Below are positions 38,374 through 52,485 of a stretch of DNA of 64,000 nt, in pieces (within the stretch, counting starts at the first letter, position 1; each line of letters starts with the position of its first letter). The stretch is taken from NCBI RefSeq assembly GCF_000021485.1, contig NC_011761.1, positions 2,918,398 through 2,982,397 on the forward strand. The letters are read 5' to 3'. The stretch comes from Acidithiobacillus ferrooxidans ATCC 23270. GTDB taxonomy: Bacteria; Pseudomonadota; Gammaproteobacteria; Acidithiobacillales; Acidithiobacillaceae. The position numbers and the translations under genes are program-made. The notes beneath the pieces are model-generated. The model searched no databases. It saw only the letters and a list, made by a program, of their open reading frames with translations, and was not told where the DNA came from.

Positions 38374-38925
38374 ATGGCAGAGATGAAGGTATTTAGCACC
38401 GGCATCGATCCCGACGACTGGATCGCCAGACGTTTCACCCAAACCGGCGACGGGCGCACCCCGCCCATCTTCTGGCAGCATCTGCCAACCGACACCAAGA
38501 GCCTGATCCTGCTCATGGAACATCGTGAGGCGGAACCGGGGCGCAAGGTCCAGTGGCTGATCTACGACCTGCCGCCCGCTGCGGAAGGCATCCACGAAGA
38601 TGGCCCGTTGCCCGATGGCGCCAGGCTGGGGCGCAATGACTTCGGGACCATGGCCTACCGCCCGCCGGAGGCAGGTGCCGACCATCAGCTTCAACACTAC
38701 GACTTTATCCTGATAGCGACCGACCTGCCCACCCTCGGGCTCGCCGAAGGCGCCAACTGGGAATCGGTGAAGGGAAGGCTGCGCAAGGGAGGTCAGGACA
38801 GCGACCAACTCGGACCACCCCCCGCCGCGGACCCCCGCGCCCGTGAATTCCATCCGCTCGGTCACATCCTTGACCATGCGGAGTTTTCTGGGCATTTCGC
38901 GCTGGATACGGACAAGCACGTTTGA
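38374..38925 (+). CDS. YbhB/YbcL-family (PEBP-like) protein
   Basis: The 183-residue protein has the phosphatidylethanolamine-binding protein pattern: WLIYDLPPAAEGIHEDGPLPDGARLGRNDFG (here by motifs WLIYDLP and GRNDFG), YRPPEAGADHQLQHYDFILIATD. It is cytosolic in appearance, with no signal peptide. GGAGG precedes the ATG. It is 31 nt upstream of the hydrogenase maturation protease and likely in the same transcript. Bacterial PEBPs have no agreed function; a role with the hydrogenase is only suggested by position. Confidence 0.8.
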   Translation: MAEMKVFSTGIDPDDWIARRFTQTGDGRTPPIFWQHLPTDTKSLILLMEHREAEPGRKVQWLIYDLPPAAEGIHEDGPLPDGARLGRNDFGTMAYRPPEAGADHQLQHYDFILIATDLPTLGLAEGANWESVKGRLRKGGQDSDQLGPPPAADPRAREFHPLGHILDHAEFSGHFALDTDKHV

Positions 38926-38956
38926 ACGATTTTGCTCCGCCCACTACGGGGAAACG

Positions 38957-39433
38957 ATGGGAAGCATACTGGTTCTGGGGCTGGGCAATGTCCTGCAAGG
39001 AGACGATGGGGTGGGTGTGCACATCGTCCGCTGGCTCGCCGGACAGGCACCCATGACCGGCGTCACGATCCTGGATGGGGGCACGATCGGCGCGTCGCTG
39101 CTGGTTGAACTGGAGGGAGTGGATGCTTTGCTGGTGGCGGATGCCGTGGAATCGGGACGAGAGGCGGGGCAAGTAACCCTCTTCCAGGGAGAAGCGATGG
39201 ACCGGCTCCTGACCCGTCCCAGGGCCGGCAGCGTTCACGAAGCGGGTCTGGCCGAATTGCTGGACATGGCGCGTCTGCTGGGTTGTCTTCCGGCCCGACG
39301 GGCCTTGCTCGGCATTCAGCCCCAGACCATCGCCTGGGGCGACGCCCTGAGTCCGCCGCTGGCCCGGTCCCTGCCCGAAGCAGGGTATCGCGCGCGAGCG
39401 CTCCTGGAGGAATGGCGACGTGAAGATGCTTGA
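38957..39433 (+). CDS. [NiFe]-hydrogenase maturation endopeptidase
   Basis: This 158-residue HyaD/HupD/HynD-type protease removes the C-terminal extension of the large subunit after nickel insertion. The N-terminus LVLGLGNVLQGDDGVGVHIV carries the first nickel ligand (Glu/Asp of GDDG), and VADAVESGREAG gives the second acidic site. GSVHEAGLAELLDMA contains the conserved histidine. The ATG at 38957 follows GGGGAAA; the longer open frame upstream overlaps the PEBP gene. The natural target is HynL, encoded 3.5 kb downstream. Confidence 0.92.
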   Translation: MGSILVLGLGNVLQGDDGVGVHIVRWLAGQAPMTGVTILDGGTIGASLLVELEGVDALLVADAVESGREAGQVTLFQGEAMDRLLTRPRAGSVHEAGLAELLDMARLLGCLPARRALLGIQPQTIAWGDALSPPLARSLPEAGYRARALLEEWRREDA

Positions 39434-39836
39434 TATCATTCCCATCCATCCTGCCCCCAGCCCCGCCGCCAACGCGCCGGCCTTGCTGCAGGAGATCGCC
39501 GCGGCCCTGGACGTCTTGCTCCTCTCGGGGCGGCGGCACTGCATCGACCTTGGCTCCTTGCCCCTTTCCCCCGCCGACCGGGATCTGCTCAGAGAGACCT
39601 TGGGGACGGGAGAGATCCGCATGGAACTGGAAGCCTTGGGAAACTCCCGCATCGAGGAAACCGGGGTGCCGGGTGTGTGGTGGGTGCGCCATTCCAGCGA
39701 GGACGGGATCCTGCTGACGGAGTCGCTGGAGGTATGCCACGTGCCGGAGATCGTTCCGGCCGATACCACAGACATCGCCATTGGGCTGCGACGGTTGCGG
39801 CAACGCATCGCCGTTCCCGAATCAGGAGGACACTGA
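39420..39836 (+). CDS. HupH/HyaF-like hydrogenase assembly protein, half-size
   Basis: The 138-residue protein matches the C-terminal repeat of HupH/HyaF: LGTGEIRMELEALGNSRIEETGVPGVWWVRH followed by ESLEVCHVPEIV (given here as separate motifs RIEETGVPGVWW and EVCHVPEIV). Typical HupH is about 280 residues with two such halves; this is a single-unit version. HupH/HyaF aids small-subunit maturation in other systems. The start is GTG 39420 or ATG 39426; it overlaps the protease gene by 14 nt and hynS by 1 nt. Confidence 0.82.
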   Translation: MKMLDIIPIHPAPSPAANAPALLQEIAAALDVLLLSGRRHCIDLGSLPLSPADRDLLRETLGTGEIRMELEALGNSRIEETGVPGVWWVRHSSEDGILLTESLEVCHVPEIVPADTTDIAIGLRRLRQRIAVPESGGH

Positions 39837-40936
39837 TGGACGAGACCATCCTCGACGCATTCCGGCAAAACGGCCTGAGCCGCCGCGCCTTCCTGAAGTT
39901 CTGCGCCGCCACCGCCTCCCTGCTGACCCTGCCCCCTGCCGCCGCCGCGGCCATGGCGGAAAAGCTGGCGGGCACTCTCCGCCCCACGGTGATCTACCTC
40001 TCCTATCAGGAATGCACCGGCTGTCTGGAATCCATGACCCGCTCCTTCTCGCCCACCATCGAGCACCTCATGTTCAACAACATCTCCCTGGCCTTCAACG
40101 ACACCCTTCAGGCCGCCGCCGGGGAGGCCGCCGAGGCGGCCCGGAAGGAGGCCATGCGCAAGGCCTGGGGCAAGTACATCCTCATCGTGGACGGGGCCGT
40201 GCCCATGGGAGCGGGCGGCGCCTACTGCGTGGCCGCGGGCCAAAGCGCCGTCGACGACCTGCGCCATGCCGCCCAGGGGGCGGCGGCCATCATCGCCGTG
40301 GGGACTTGCGCCGCCTTCGGCGGCGTGCCCTACGCGGCGCCCAATCCAACCGGCGCGGTGCCGGTTTCCGAGGTCATCCGCGACCGCCCCATCATCAACG
40401 TCTCTGGCTGTCCGCCCATTCCCGAGGTCATGACCGGGGTCGTCGTCTATTACCTGAGCTTCGGGATGCCCGCCCTGGACCGCCAGGGGCGGCCGTTGAC
40501 GTTTTACGGCAACAGCATCCACGACCGCTGTTACCGTCGGCCTTTCTATGATGAAGGTCGTTTCGCCCACACCTTCGACGACGAGGGGGCGCGCAACGGC
40601 TGGTGCCTCTATGAGCTGGGCTGCAAAGGGCCGGTGACCTACAACGCCTGCGCCACCCTGAAATGGAACCAGGGGACCAGCTTTCCCATCCAGTCCGGCC
40701 ACGGCTGCCTGGGCTGCTCCGAGCCGGACTTTTGGGACAAGGGCGGATTTTACCGGCCTCTGCCCGCAGCCACCGGCCACTGGCCGCGCGGAGAGGTTTT
40801 GGGCGGTGCGGCGCTAGGGGGAGCGGTGGTCGGGGTGGGAGCGGCGGCGCTCGCCCGCTCCCGTCAGCACGCGGTCGCGAAAAGCGCCAAAGAGGCAAGC
40901 AGCCCGCCCCCAAGGGAGGATTCCCATGAGCACTGA
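39836..40936 (+). CDS. hynS: [NiFe]-hydrogenase small subunit, Isp type
   Basis: The 366-residue precursor has a twin-arginine signal (SRRAFLKF at residues 15-22), so folded subunits should be exported to the periplasm. Cysteine ligands of the three FeS clusters are seen in ECTGC, VGTCAAFGG, SGCPP, DRCYRR, CLYELGCKGP, YNAC and GHGCLGCSEPDFWD. Near the C-terminus GGAALGGAVVGVGAAALA is a membrane anchor. It passes electrons from the NiFe site to membrane partners. The order hynS-isp1-isp2-hynL is that of group 1e (Isp-type) uptake hydrogenases described in Thiocapsa. Confidence 0.93.
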   Translation: MDETILDAFRQNGLSRRAFLKFCAATASLLTLPPAAAAAMAEKLAGTLRPTVIYLSYQECTGCLESMTRSFSPTIEHLMFNNISLAFNDTLQAAAGEAAEAARKEAMRKAWGKYILIVDGAVPMGAGGAYCVAAGQSAVDDLRHAAQGAAAIIAVGTCAAFGGVPYAAPNPTGAVPVSEVIRDRPIINVSGCPPIPEVMTGVVVYYLSFGMPALDRQGRPLTFYGNSIHDRCYRRPFYDEGRFAHTFDDEGARNGWCLYELGCKGPVTYNACATLKWNQGTSFPIQSGHGCLGCSEPDFWDKGGFYRPLPAATGHWPRGEVLGGAALGGAVVGVGAAALARSRQHAVAKSAKEASSPPPREDSHEH

Positions 40937-41591
40937 GACAGACCTGCTGGATTTCGCTCGCGGCCCCGCCCTGGAGGCGGCGCTGATCATCCTGGTCTTC
41001 GGCATGTTCTGGCGGCTCGTCGGGGTACTGGCCCTGCGCCGGACCCGCGATCTTTCGGAACCCCGGGTGCGCCATGCCTGGCTGGGGGGCGTCAGGACCA
41101 TTTTCACCCGCATGTGGCCGCGCCGGGAGTTCCGGCCCCGCATCCTGCACTGGGAGATGGTGAGCTATGTCTTCCACGTCGGCTTGGCGGTGGTGATCCT
41201 GGGGCTGCTGCCCCACATCCTTCTCATCCGCGACATCACGGGTCTGTCCTGGCCGGGTTTGCCGACGGGGGTGATTACCTTCGCCGCAGGTGTCGCCCTG
41301 GTCAGCCTCCTCGCCCTCCTCGCCCATCGCGCCACCCACCCGGTGCTGCGCCGGATCTCCAATTTCGATGACTATTTCAGTTGGCTGCTGGTCTTTACGC
41401 CGCTGCTCACGGGACTCATGGCCTATTACCATCTGGGTGGTCGTTACGAAGACCTGCTGGCCCTGCACATGCTGAGCGCGGAACTCCTGCTGGCGTGGTT
41501 GCCCTTCAGCAAGCTCGCCCATACGGTGCTCTTTGCCTTCTCCCGCGGCGTCACCGGAACGATCTACAGCCGCCGGGGGGCACGGACATGA
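40926..41591 (+). CDS. isp1: Isp1-like membrane cytochrome b subunit
   Basis: The 221-residue membrane protein resembles the NarI/DsrM gamma family. About five hydrophobic helices are visible (residues roughly 15-36, 80-105, 118-138, 155-172 and 182-205), with histidines in SYVFHVGLAV, LAHRATH and LHMLSAELLLAW that can ligate b-type hemes. It should carry electrons from HynS across or into the membrane toward quinone. It overlaps hynS by 11 nt and isp2 by ATGA. Confidence 0.88.
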   Translation: MSTETDLLDFARGPALEAALIILVFGMFWRLVGVLALRRTRDLSEPRVRHAWLGGVRTIFTRMWPRREFRPRILHWEMVSYVFHVGLAVVILGLLPHILLIRDITGLSWPGLPTGVITFAAGVALVSLLALLAHRATHPVLRRISNFDDYFSWLLVFTPLLTGLMAYYHLGGRYEDLLALHMLSAELLLAWLPFSKLAHTVLFAFSRGVTGTIYSRRGART

Positions 41592-42949
41592 CCGACACGG
41601 ATACACAGTTCCCCCTGGAGTTGAACCAGCCTCGTCTGAGCATCCAGAAACCCGAACCACGTTACGACAAGCAGGGCGAGATGGCCGACGCCGAGCGGCT
41701 CGACCGGGCCATGCGCGGCTTCGTCAAGGACTTCGGCGCCACCGCTGCCCTCTACATGGAGTCCTGCGTACATTGCGGCCAGTGCGCCGAGGTTTGTCAG
41801 TACTATGTGCAGACCGGCGACCCCAGGTACACTCCCATCTGGAAGCTGGAGCCCTTCAAACAGGCCTACAAACGGGAAACTGGGCCTTTTGCGCCCTTTT
41901 TTCGCCTCTTCAACCTCAAGCGCCGCGTCACCGTGCAGGAACTGGAAGACTGGCAGGATCTGATTTACGACAGTTGCACCCAATGCGGGCGCTGCACCAT
42001 GGTCTGCCCCATGGGCATCGATATCGCCAGCCTCGTGGGTCTGGCCCGGCATGGCATGGCCGCCGCCGGGCTGGTGCCCCATGAACTCTGGGCGACGGTG
42101 GAGCGTGCCAATCGGGAAGGCAGCCCCCTCGGAGCTACCCCGGCGGTCCTCAAGGACCGCATCGCCTGGCTGGAGGACGAGCACGGCGTCGAGATCCCCC
42201 TGGATCGGGAACGGGCCGACGTCCTGATGACCATCTCCTCCATCGAGGTCATGAAATATCCCCAGTCCATCGTCGCCCTGGCCAGGATCATGAAGCGGAT
42301 GGGCGCCTCCTGGACCTTTCGCAGCGATGGTTACGAGGCCACCAATTTCAGCATGTTCGCCGGCGACCAGCAGGGTCAGCGGGAAGCGAGCCTCAAGCTC
42401 ATCGAAGCCGCCATCGCGGTGGGCGCCAAGACCCTCATTCTGCCGGAATGCGGCCATGCCTATCAGGCCCTGCGCTGGCAGGGCGCCAACCTCTACGGCA
42501 AGCCTCTGCCCTTCCGGGTGGTGCAGGTCGCCGAGTACCTGGCCGAAGGGATCCGCCAGGGCAAGCTGCAGTTGCAACCGGTGCAGAATTCGGCGACCTT
42601 CCACGATCCCTGCCAGATCGTGCGCCGCGGCGGCGTCAGCGAGGCGCCGCGGGAGGTGCTGCGCGCCTTGGGGATGGAGTTGCGGGAGATGGACGCGCAC
42701 GGCGCCTACAACTGGTGCTGCGGGGGCGGCGGCGGGGTGGTGACCATCCACCGGGCCGACCCCCTGCGCTACAAGACCTACCAGATCAAAATGCAGCAGG
42801 TGGAGGATACGGGGGCGGAGATGCTGGTATCGACCTGTTCCAACTGCCGCCAGACCTTCGACGACGGCCAGGCCCATTTCCATTGGGACAAGACGGCCCA
42901 GAGTCTGCTGGAACTGGTGGCCGACCATCTCGTTACGGAGCAGGAGTGA
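41588..42949 (+). CDS. isp2: Isp2-like iron-sulfur protein (HdrD type)
   Basis: The 453-residue cytosolic-looking protein has two [4Fe-4S] ferredoxin motifs (Cys60-63-66-70, CVHCGQCAEVC, and Cys130-133-136-140, CTQCGRCTMVC) and two cysteine-rich CCG-type regions (LPECGHAY; DPCQIVRRGG, WCCGGGGG and CSNC). This is the architecture of HdrD/DsrK-like subunits. With Isp1 it would link the hydrogenase to the quinone pool or a thiol/disulfide acceptor. The ATG at 41588 overlaps the isp1 stop; a longer open frame upstream was rejected. Confidence 0.9.
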   Translation: MTDTDTQFPLELNQPRLSIQKPEPRYDKQGEMADAERLDRAMRGFVKDFGATAALYMESCVHCGQCAEVCQYYVQTGDPRYTPIWKLEPFKQAYKRETGPFAPFFRLFNLKRRVTVQELEDWQDLIYDSCTQCGRCTMVCPMGIDIASLVGLARHGMAAAGLVPHELWATVERANREGSPLGATPAVLKDRIAWLEDEHGVEIPLDRERADVLMTISSIEVMKYPQSIVALARIMKRMGASWTFRSDGYEATNFSMFAGDQQGQREASLKLIEAAIAVGAKTLILPECGHAYQALRWQGANLYGKPLPFRVVQVAEYLAEGIRQGKLQLQPVQNSATFHDPCQIVRRGGVSEAPREVLRALGMELREMDAHGAYNWCCGGGGGVVTIHRADPLRYKTYQIKMQQVEDTGAEMLVSTCSNCRQTFDDGQAHFHWDKTAQSLLELVADHLVTEQE

Positions 42950-42952
42950 TTC

Positions 42953-44710
<1,758 letters not shown>

Positions 44711-44778
44711 AGAACAGACGGAACGGAAACCTCTGATGTCTCCGGTGAGGCCTCCCGCCCCCGAAGGCCCGTGCCGGT

Positions 44779-45120
44779 ATGCATGAACTCTCCTTGTGCG
44801 AAGGTATTCTCCAGATCCTGGAGGAACAATCCCGGACCCAGGGCTTTATCCAGGTACATAGGGTTTGCCTGGAGATCGGCGCCCTGGCCAGCGTGGAACC
44901 GGAGGCATTGCGCTTCCATTTCGATGTGGTCACGCAGGGCACCCTGGCCGAAGGATCCCATCTCGAGATCGTGACGGTGCCTGCCCAGGCGTGGTGTCTT
45001 CCCTGCGGCGAAAAGGTCTCCGTCGGGCAATATTTCGATGCCTGCCCCCAATGCGGCAGTCGTCAGCTTCAGGTCATCGCGGGAGAGGAGTTGCGTATCC
45101 AGCAATTGGAGGTGGAATGA
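44779..45120 (+). CDS. hypA: Hydrogenase nickel incorporation protein HypA
   Basis: HypA delivers nickel to the hydrogenase large subunit with HypB. The 113-residue protein starts [11 protein letters not shown], with the essential nickel-binding His2, and has a zinc site CLPCGEKV...CPQCGS. The gene follows hynL by 68 nt and overlaps hypB by its stop. It is the usual length for the family. Confidence 0.95.
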   Translation: MHELSLCEGILQILEEQSRTQGFIQVHRVCLEIGALASVEPEALRFHFDVVTQGTLAEGSHLEIVTVPAQAWCLPCGEKVSVGQYFDACPQCGSRQLQVIAGEELRIQQLEVE

Positions 45121-45920
45121 TGTGTACCACATGTGGTTGCGGCGGTAGCGAGGTGAAGATCGAGGGGCACGATCATGACGAGGGTAACAGGCGGCATAGG
45201 CATGGAGACGAATCCCAGCCGGCCCACGTTCATGCCCCTGGCATGGACGGACGGCGCATGGTGCGGATCGAGCAGGACATTCTGGCCAAGAATCAGCGCC
45301 ACGCTGACGCCAACCGCCGCCATCTGGCCGAGCGGGGTATCTTTGCGCTGAACCTGGTCTCCAGCCCCGGATCGGGCAAGACCACGCTGCTGGTGCGCAC
45401 CGTCGAGGCCCTGCAGCACCGGCTGCCGGTGGCGGTGATCGAAGGGGATCAGCAGACAGCGCGGGATGCCGAGCGCATCCGTGCCACCGGAGTGACCGCA
45501 TTGCAGATCAACACCGGCAAGGGTTGCCACCTGGACGCCCACATGGTGGGACATGCACTGGAACAGTTACAGCCCGCCGTCGGCGGGGCGCTTTTCATCG
45601 AAAACGTCGGGAACCTGGTCTGCCCGGCGGCGTTTGATCTGGGGGAAGGCCACAAGGTGGTGGTGCTGTCGGTAACCGAAGGGGAGGACAAGCCCCTCAA
45701 ATATCCGGATATGTTCCATGCCGCCGACCTCATGCTCCTCAACAAGGTCGACCTGCTCCCCTATCTGGAATTCGATGTGGACGTCTGCATCGACTATGCC
45801 CGACGGATCAACCCCAAACTCTCGGTCCTGCAGGTTTCCGCCATCCGCGGCGACGGCATGACCGCATGGCTGGACTGGATCGAAAGGGGCGCCGGGCTGG
45901 CATCGGCCGCCATACGGTAA
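45120..45920 (+). CDS. hypB: Hydrogenase nickel incorporation GTPase HypB
   Basis: HypB is the GTPase that helps load nickel. The 266-residue protein starts CTTCGCGG, the high-affinity nickel site, followed by a His-rich stretch ([15 protein letters not shown]) that can store metal. The G domain has P-loop [27 protein letters not shown] and [11 protein letters not shown] 45120 is preferred over ATG 45117 because GGAGG is 7 nt away. It overlaps the hypA stop. Confidence 0.95.
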   Translation: MCTTCGCGGSEVKIEGHDHDEGNRRHRHGDESQPAHVHAPGMDGRRMVRIEQDILAKNQRHADANRRHLAERGIFALNLVSSPGSGKTTLLVRTVEALQHRLPVAVIEGDQQTARDAERIRATGVTALQINTGKGCHLDAHMVGHALEQLQPAVGGALFIENVGNLVCPAAFDLGEGHKVVVLSVTEGEDKPLKYPDMFHAADLMLLNKVDLLPYLEFDVDVCIDYARRINPKLSVLQVSAIRGDGMTAWLDWIERGAGLASAAIR

Positions 45921-45934
45921 TAAGGAGCAAGATC

Positions 45935-46180
45935 ATGTGCCTGGCGGTCCCCGTGCGGGTTGAACGATTGCTGGACAACGAGATGGCGGTGGTCGGGATA
46001 GGCGGCCTGCGCAAGGAGATCTCCCTGGCCCTGGTGGACGGCGTCCGGGAGGGCGATTACGTCATCCTCCACGTGGGCTATGCTTTGACCCGGCTGGACC
46101 CGGAAGAGGCCGAACGGACCCTGGCCCTTTTCGCGGAACTGGCCGCCCGGCTGGACGGCAGGGAAGGAACCGAGCGGTGA
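45935..46180 (+). CDS. hypC: Hydrogenase maturation chaperone HypC
   Basis: This 81-residue chaperone starts [12 protein letters not shown]; the N-terminal Cys2 after Met processing is essential for binding HypD and the large-subunit precursor. [13 protein letters not shown] is the conserved C-terminal helix region. AAGGAG precedes the ATG. It overlaps hypD by 4 nt. Confidence 0.95.
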   Translation: MCLAVPVRVERLLDNEMAVVGIGGLRKEISLALVDGVREGDYVILHVGYALTRLDPEEAERTLALFAELAARLDGREGTER

Positions 46181-47289
46181 AATATGTCGACGAGTTCCGT
46201 GACGCCACCTTGGGCCGCGGTCTGGCGCGCGCCATCGCCGCCGAGGTATCTTCCCACCGGGACTATCATCTGATGGAGTTTTGCGGGGGCCACACCCATG
46301 CCATAGCCCGCCATGGCATCCCAGACCTCCTGCCGGCCAATGTCCACCTGATCCACGGACCCGGGTGCCCGGTCTGCGTCCTGCCCATCGGCCGCATCGA
46401 CAGCGCCATCGCCCTGGCGCTGGATCATGGCGTCATCCTCTGCACCTACGGCGATGTGCTGCGCGTCCCGGCATCGGAACGCCGGAGCCTGCTCCAGGCT
46501 CGCGCCGCCGGAGCCGATGTCCGCATGGTCTATTCCAGCCTGGATGCCCTGCGCATCGCGCGGGAAAATCCGGATCGGGAGGTGGTCTTCTTCGCCATCG
46601 GGTTCGAGACGACCACCCCGCCCACCGCCGCGGTCCTCCGCCAGGCCAAAGCCACGGAGGTCAAAAACTTCACGGCATTCTGCAACCACGTGCTGACCCC
46701 TGCCGCCATCCGCGGCATCCTGGATTCGACCGCGCCAGAGGGCACGCGGCTGGACGGCATCATCGGGCCGTCCCATGTCAGCACCGTGATCGGCAGCCGA
46801 CCCTATGAGTTTGTCGCGGAGGAGTATCATCGGCCGGTGGTGATCGCGGGCTTCGAGCCTCTGGATGTGATGCAGTCCATCCTCATGCTGATCCGCCAGA
46901 TCAATGCCGGACAGGCGGAAGTGGAGAACGAATTCACCCGCGCCGTGCGTCGCGACGGCAACCCCAAGGCCCAGTCGCTGATAGCCGAGATCCTGGAACC
47001 GCGGCCCGCCTTCGAGTGGCGTGGCCTCGGCAGCATCCCCCGCAGCGCACTGCGCATCAACGCCGCCTACGGCGACTTCGACACCGAGCGCCGTTTTTCC
47101 ATCCCTTACCGGGCGGTGGCCGACCATAAGGGCTGCGAGTGTGGCGCCATTCTGCGCGGCACCAAGGAGCCCCGAGACTGCCGACTCTTCGGCACCGCCT
47201 GCACGCCCGAAAACCCTGTGGGTTCCTGCATGGTCTCCTCGGAGGGTGCCTGCGCCGCCCACTACACCTATGGTCGCCATCGGGATTAG
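46177..47289 (+). CDS. hypD: Hydrogenase maturation protein HypD
   Basis: HypD is the FeS scaffold on which the Fe(CN)2CO group is built with HypC, HypE and HypF. The 370-residue protein has [38 protein letters not shown], and the C-terminal cluster cysteines ([33 protein letters not shown]). The start is GTG 46177, coupled to the hypC stop. hypE and hypF do not follow, so they must lie elsewhere. Confidence 0.96.
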   Translation: MKYVDEFRDATLGRGLARAIAAEVSSHRDYHLMEFCGGHTHAIARHGIPDLLPANVHLIHGPGCPVCVLPIGRIDSAIALALDHGVILCTYGDVLRVPASERRSLLQARAAGADVRMVYSSLDALRIARENPDREVVFFAIGFETTTPPTAAVLRQAKATEVKNFTAFCNHVLTPAAIRGILDSTAPEGTRLDGIIGPSHVSTVIGSRPYEFVAEEYHRPVVIAGFEPLDVMQSILMLIRQINAGQAEVENEFTRAVRRDGNPKAQSLIAEILEPRPAFEWRGLGSIPRSALRINAAYGDFDTERRFSIPYRAVADHKGCECGAILRGTKEPRDCRLFGTACTPENPVGSCMVSSEGACAAHYTYGRHRD

Positions 47290-47478
47290 AGGACGTTGGC
47301 TCCCTGAGAATCCGCCGGCAAAGAGGATGCGGTCTCGCAACAGGGTGCAAGCAGTCGATCTTTCCCGGCAATTCGGGCATTATTCAGGTGACCTGCTGTA
47401 TCACGCGCTGCCCCGCAAACGTCAGGTATCATGCTGATCAGCCGGGCGACCTCCGAATGCATAAGGAATGATGGACGC

Positions 47479-50827
<3,349 letters not shown>

Positions 50828-50858
50828 GTTGGTGATGGCCCGGCGCACGTCAGGGGCG

Positions 50859-51416
50859 TCACGGAAAGGTCTCACTCGCCGATAAAGGCAGCCCGGCGGC
50901 ATCCTTGGTGGCCAGCAGGGGTGGCTTACCATCCACCAGGGGCCAGTCGATGGCGATATCCGGGTCGTTCCAGATCACGCAGCGCTCCGCTTCCGGGGCA
51001 TAAAACTCCGTGGTTTTGTAGAGAAAGTCCGCCGACTCGCTGAGCACGTAAAAGCCGTGGGCGAAACCAGGAGGTACCCAGAGCATCTGCTGATTTTCGG
51101 CGGAGAGTGTGGCGCCAGCCCATCGTCCGAAGTGTGGCGAGGAGCGGCGTAGATCCACCGCCACGTCGAAAACCGCACCGCTCACGACACGTACCAGTTT
51201 GCCCTGGGGCTGATGAATCTGATAGTGCAGCCCGCGCAGGACGCCCTGCTGGGAGCGGCTGTGGTTGTCCTGCACGAAGTCGAGGTCCAGCCCGGCCGCA
51301 GCGAAGGCGCGTCGATTCCAGCTTTCCATGAAAAATCCCCGGACGTCACCGAAAACCTTGGGGGCGATGAGGAGAACCTCGGGGATGCTGAGGGCTTCGA
51401 CTTTCAAGGCCGACAC
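50859..51416 (-). CDS. rfbC: dTDP-4-dehydrorhamnose 3,5-epimerase
   Basis: RfbC (RmlC) epimerises dTDP-4-keto-6-deoxyglucose on the way to dTDP-L-rhamnose. The 185-residue protein has [36 protein letters not shown] with the catalytic histidine, and [15 protein letters not shown]. It overlaps rfbA by 13 nt. rfbB and rfbD are not in the window. Confidence 0.95.
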   Translation of the reverse strand: MSALKVEALSIPEVLLIAPKVFGDVRGFFMESWNRRAFAAAGLDLDFVQDNHSRSQQGVLRGLHYQIHQPQGKLVRVVSGAVFDVAVDLRRSSPHFGRWAGATLSAENQQMLWVPPGFAHGFYVLSESADFLYKTTEFYAPEAERCVIWNDPDIAIDWPLVDGKPPLLATKDAAGLPLSASETFP

Positions 51417-52288
51417 CCTTCGCTGAGAACCCGCAGCAGATAGTCGCCGTAGCCGCTTTTCTGCAACGGAGCGGCGAGGCGGCTGAGGGCTTCGCCATCG
51501 ATGTAGCCCATGCGGTAGGCGATTTCTTCGGGACAGGCGACTTTGAGTCCCTGGCGTTCTTCCAAGGTGCGGATGAACTGGCCGGCGTTGAGCAGATCCG
51601 CGTGGGTGCCCGTGTCGAGCCAGGCCGTACCGCGACCGAGCACCTCCACCTGTAGACGTTTTTCCTGCAGGTAGAGGCGGTTGAGGTCGGTGATCTCCAG
51701 TTCGCCGCGCGCCGAGGGCTGGATTTCCCGGGCCATCCGACTGCCACTTCCGTCATAGAAATACAGCCCGGTTACCGCGTAGCACGAGCGCGGAACGTCC
51801 GGTTTTTCTTCGAGACCGACGGCCTGGTGGTCGGCATCGAACTCGACGACGCCATAGGCACGCGGATTGGCGACATGGTAGGCGAAGATGGTGGCGCCGG
51901 TATCGCGGGCGTTGGCGGCCTGTAGCGTTTCACTGAGTTCGTGACCGTAGAAGACATTGTCGCCGAGCACCAGCGCGGAGGGGCTCCCCGCCAGGAAATC
52001 CTCGGCAATCAGCAAAGCCTGGGCCAGCCCTTCCGGGCGTGCCTGCTCCGCATACGCGAAAGACAGGCCCCATTGGCTTCCATCTCCCAGCAACTGCCGA
52101 AAACGCGGCAAATCGTCGGGAGTGGAGATGACGAGCATCTCCCGGATGCCCGCCAGCATGAGAGTTGCCAGGGGATAGTAGATGAGGGGCTTGTCATAGA
52201 CCGGCATGAGCTGCTTGCTGACGGTCTGGGTCAGCGGATAGAGTCGGGTACCGGAACCGCCGGCGAGGATGATCCCTTTACGATGCAT
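51404..52288 (-). CDS. rfbA: Glucose-1-phosphate thymidylyltransferase
   Basis: RfbA (RmlA) makes dTDP-glucose. The 294-residue protein starts [18 protein letters not shown] with the nucleotidyl-transfer signature, followed by [41 protein letters not shown] and TGLYFYD. It is upstream of and overlaps rfbC on the minus strand. The pair lies tail to tail with the GDP-sugar genes, suggesting a lipopolysaccharide or exopolysaccharide locus. Confidence 0.96.
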   Translation of the reverse strand: MHRKGIILAGGSGTRLYPLTQTVSKQLMPVYDKPLIYYPLATLMLAGIREMLVISTPDDLPRFRQLLGDGSQWGLSFAYAEQARPEGLAQALLIAEDFLAGSPSALVLGDNVFYGHELSETLQAANARDTGATIFAYHVANPRAYGVVEFDADHQAVGLEEKPDVPRSCYAVTGLYFYDGSGSRMAREIQPSARGELEITDLNRLYLQEKRLQVEVLGRGTAWLDTGTHADLLNAGQFIRTLEERQGLKVACPEEIAYRMGYIDGEALSRLAAPLQKSGYGDYLLRVLSEGCRP

Positions 52289-52375
52289 TGCGGGCCTCAG
52301 GTAGGTTGAAATGGTCCACGGGCGGAAATTTTATGGTCATTACCCTGTCGATATCGCGGTGATTGTATGTGTCCT

Positions 52376-52436
52376 GGGGTGCCGGGGCAAGACATCGTGG
52401 GGCGCCGTGCGACGATGGCTTGAGCGATGGCACCCC
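52376..52436 (+). promoter_or_regulatory. Nested stem-loop in the leader of the MFS gene
   Basis: GGGGTGCC (52376-52383) pairs perfectly with GGCACCCC (52429-52436). Inside it CATCGT (52393-52398) pairs with ACGATG (52412-52417). The structure ends about 50 nt before the transporter ATG and is not followed by a T run. It could be a structured leader or riboswitch-like element; it does not match a riboswitch class I know. Confidence 0.4.
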
Positions 52437-52485
52437 GACGGCATAAGCTAGTCCCTCCGTTCGACCGGCCTGGCAGGGGATTTTC

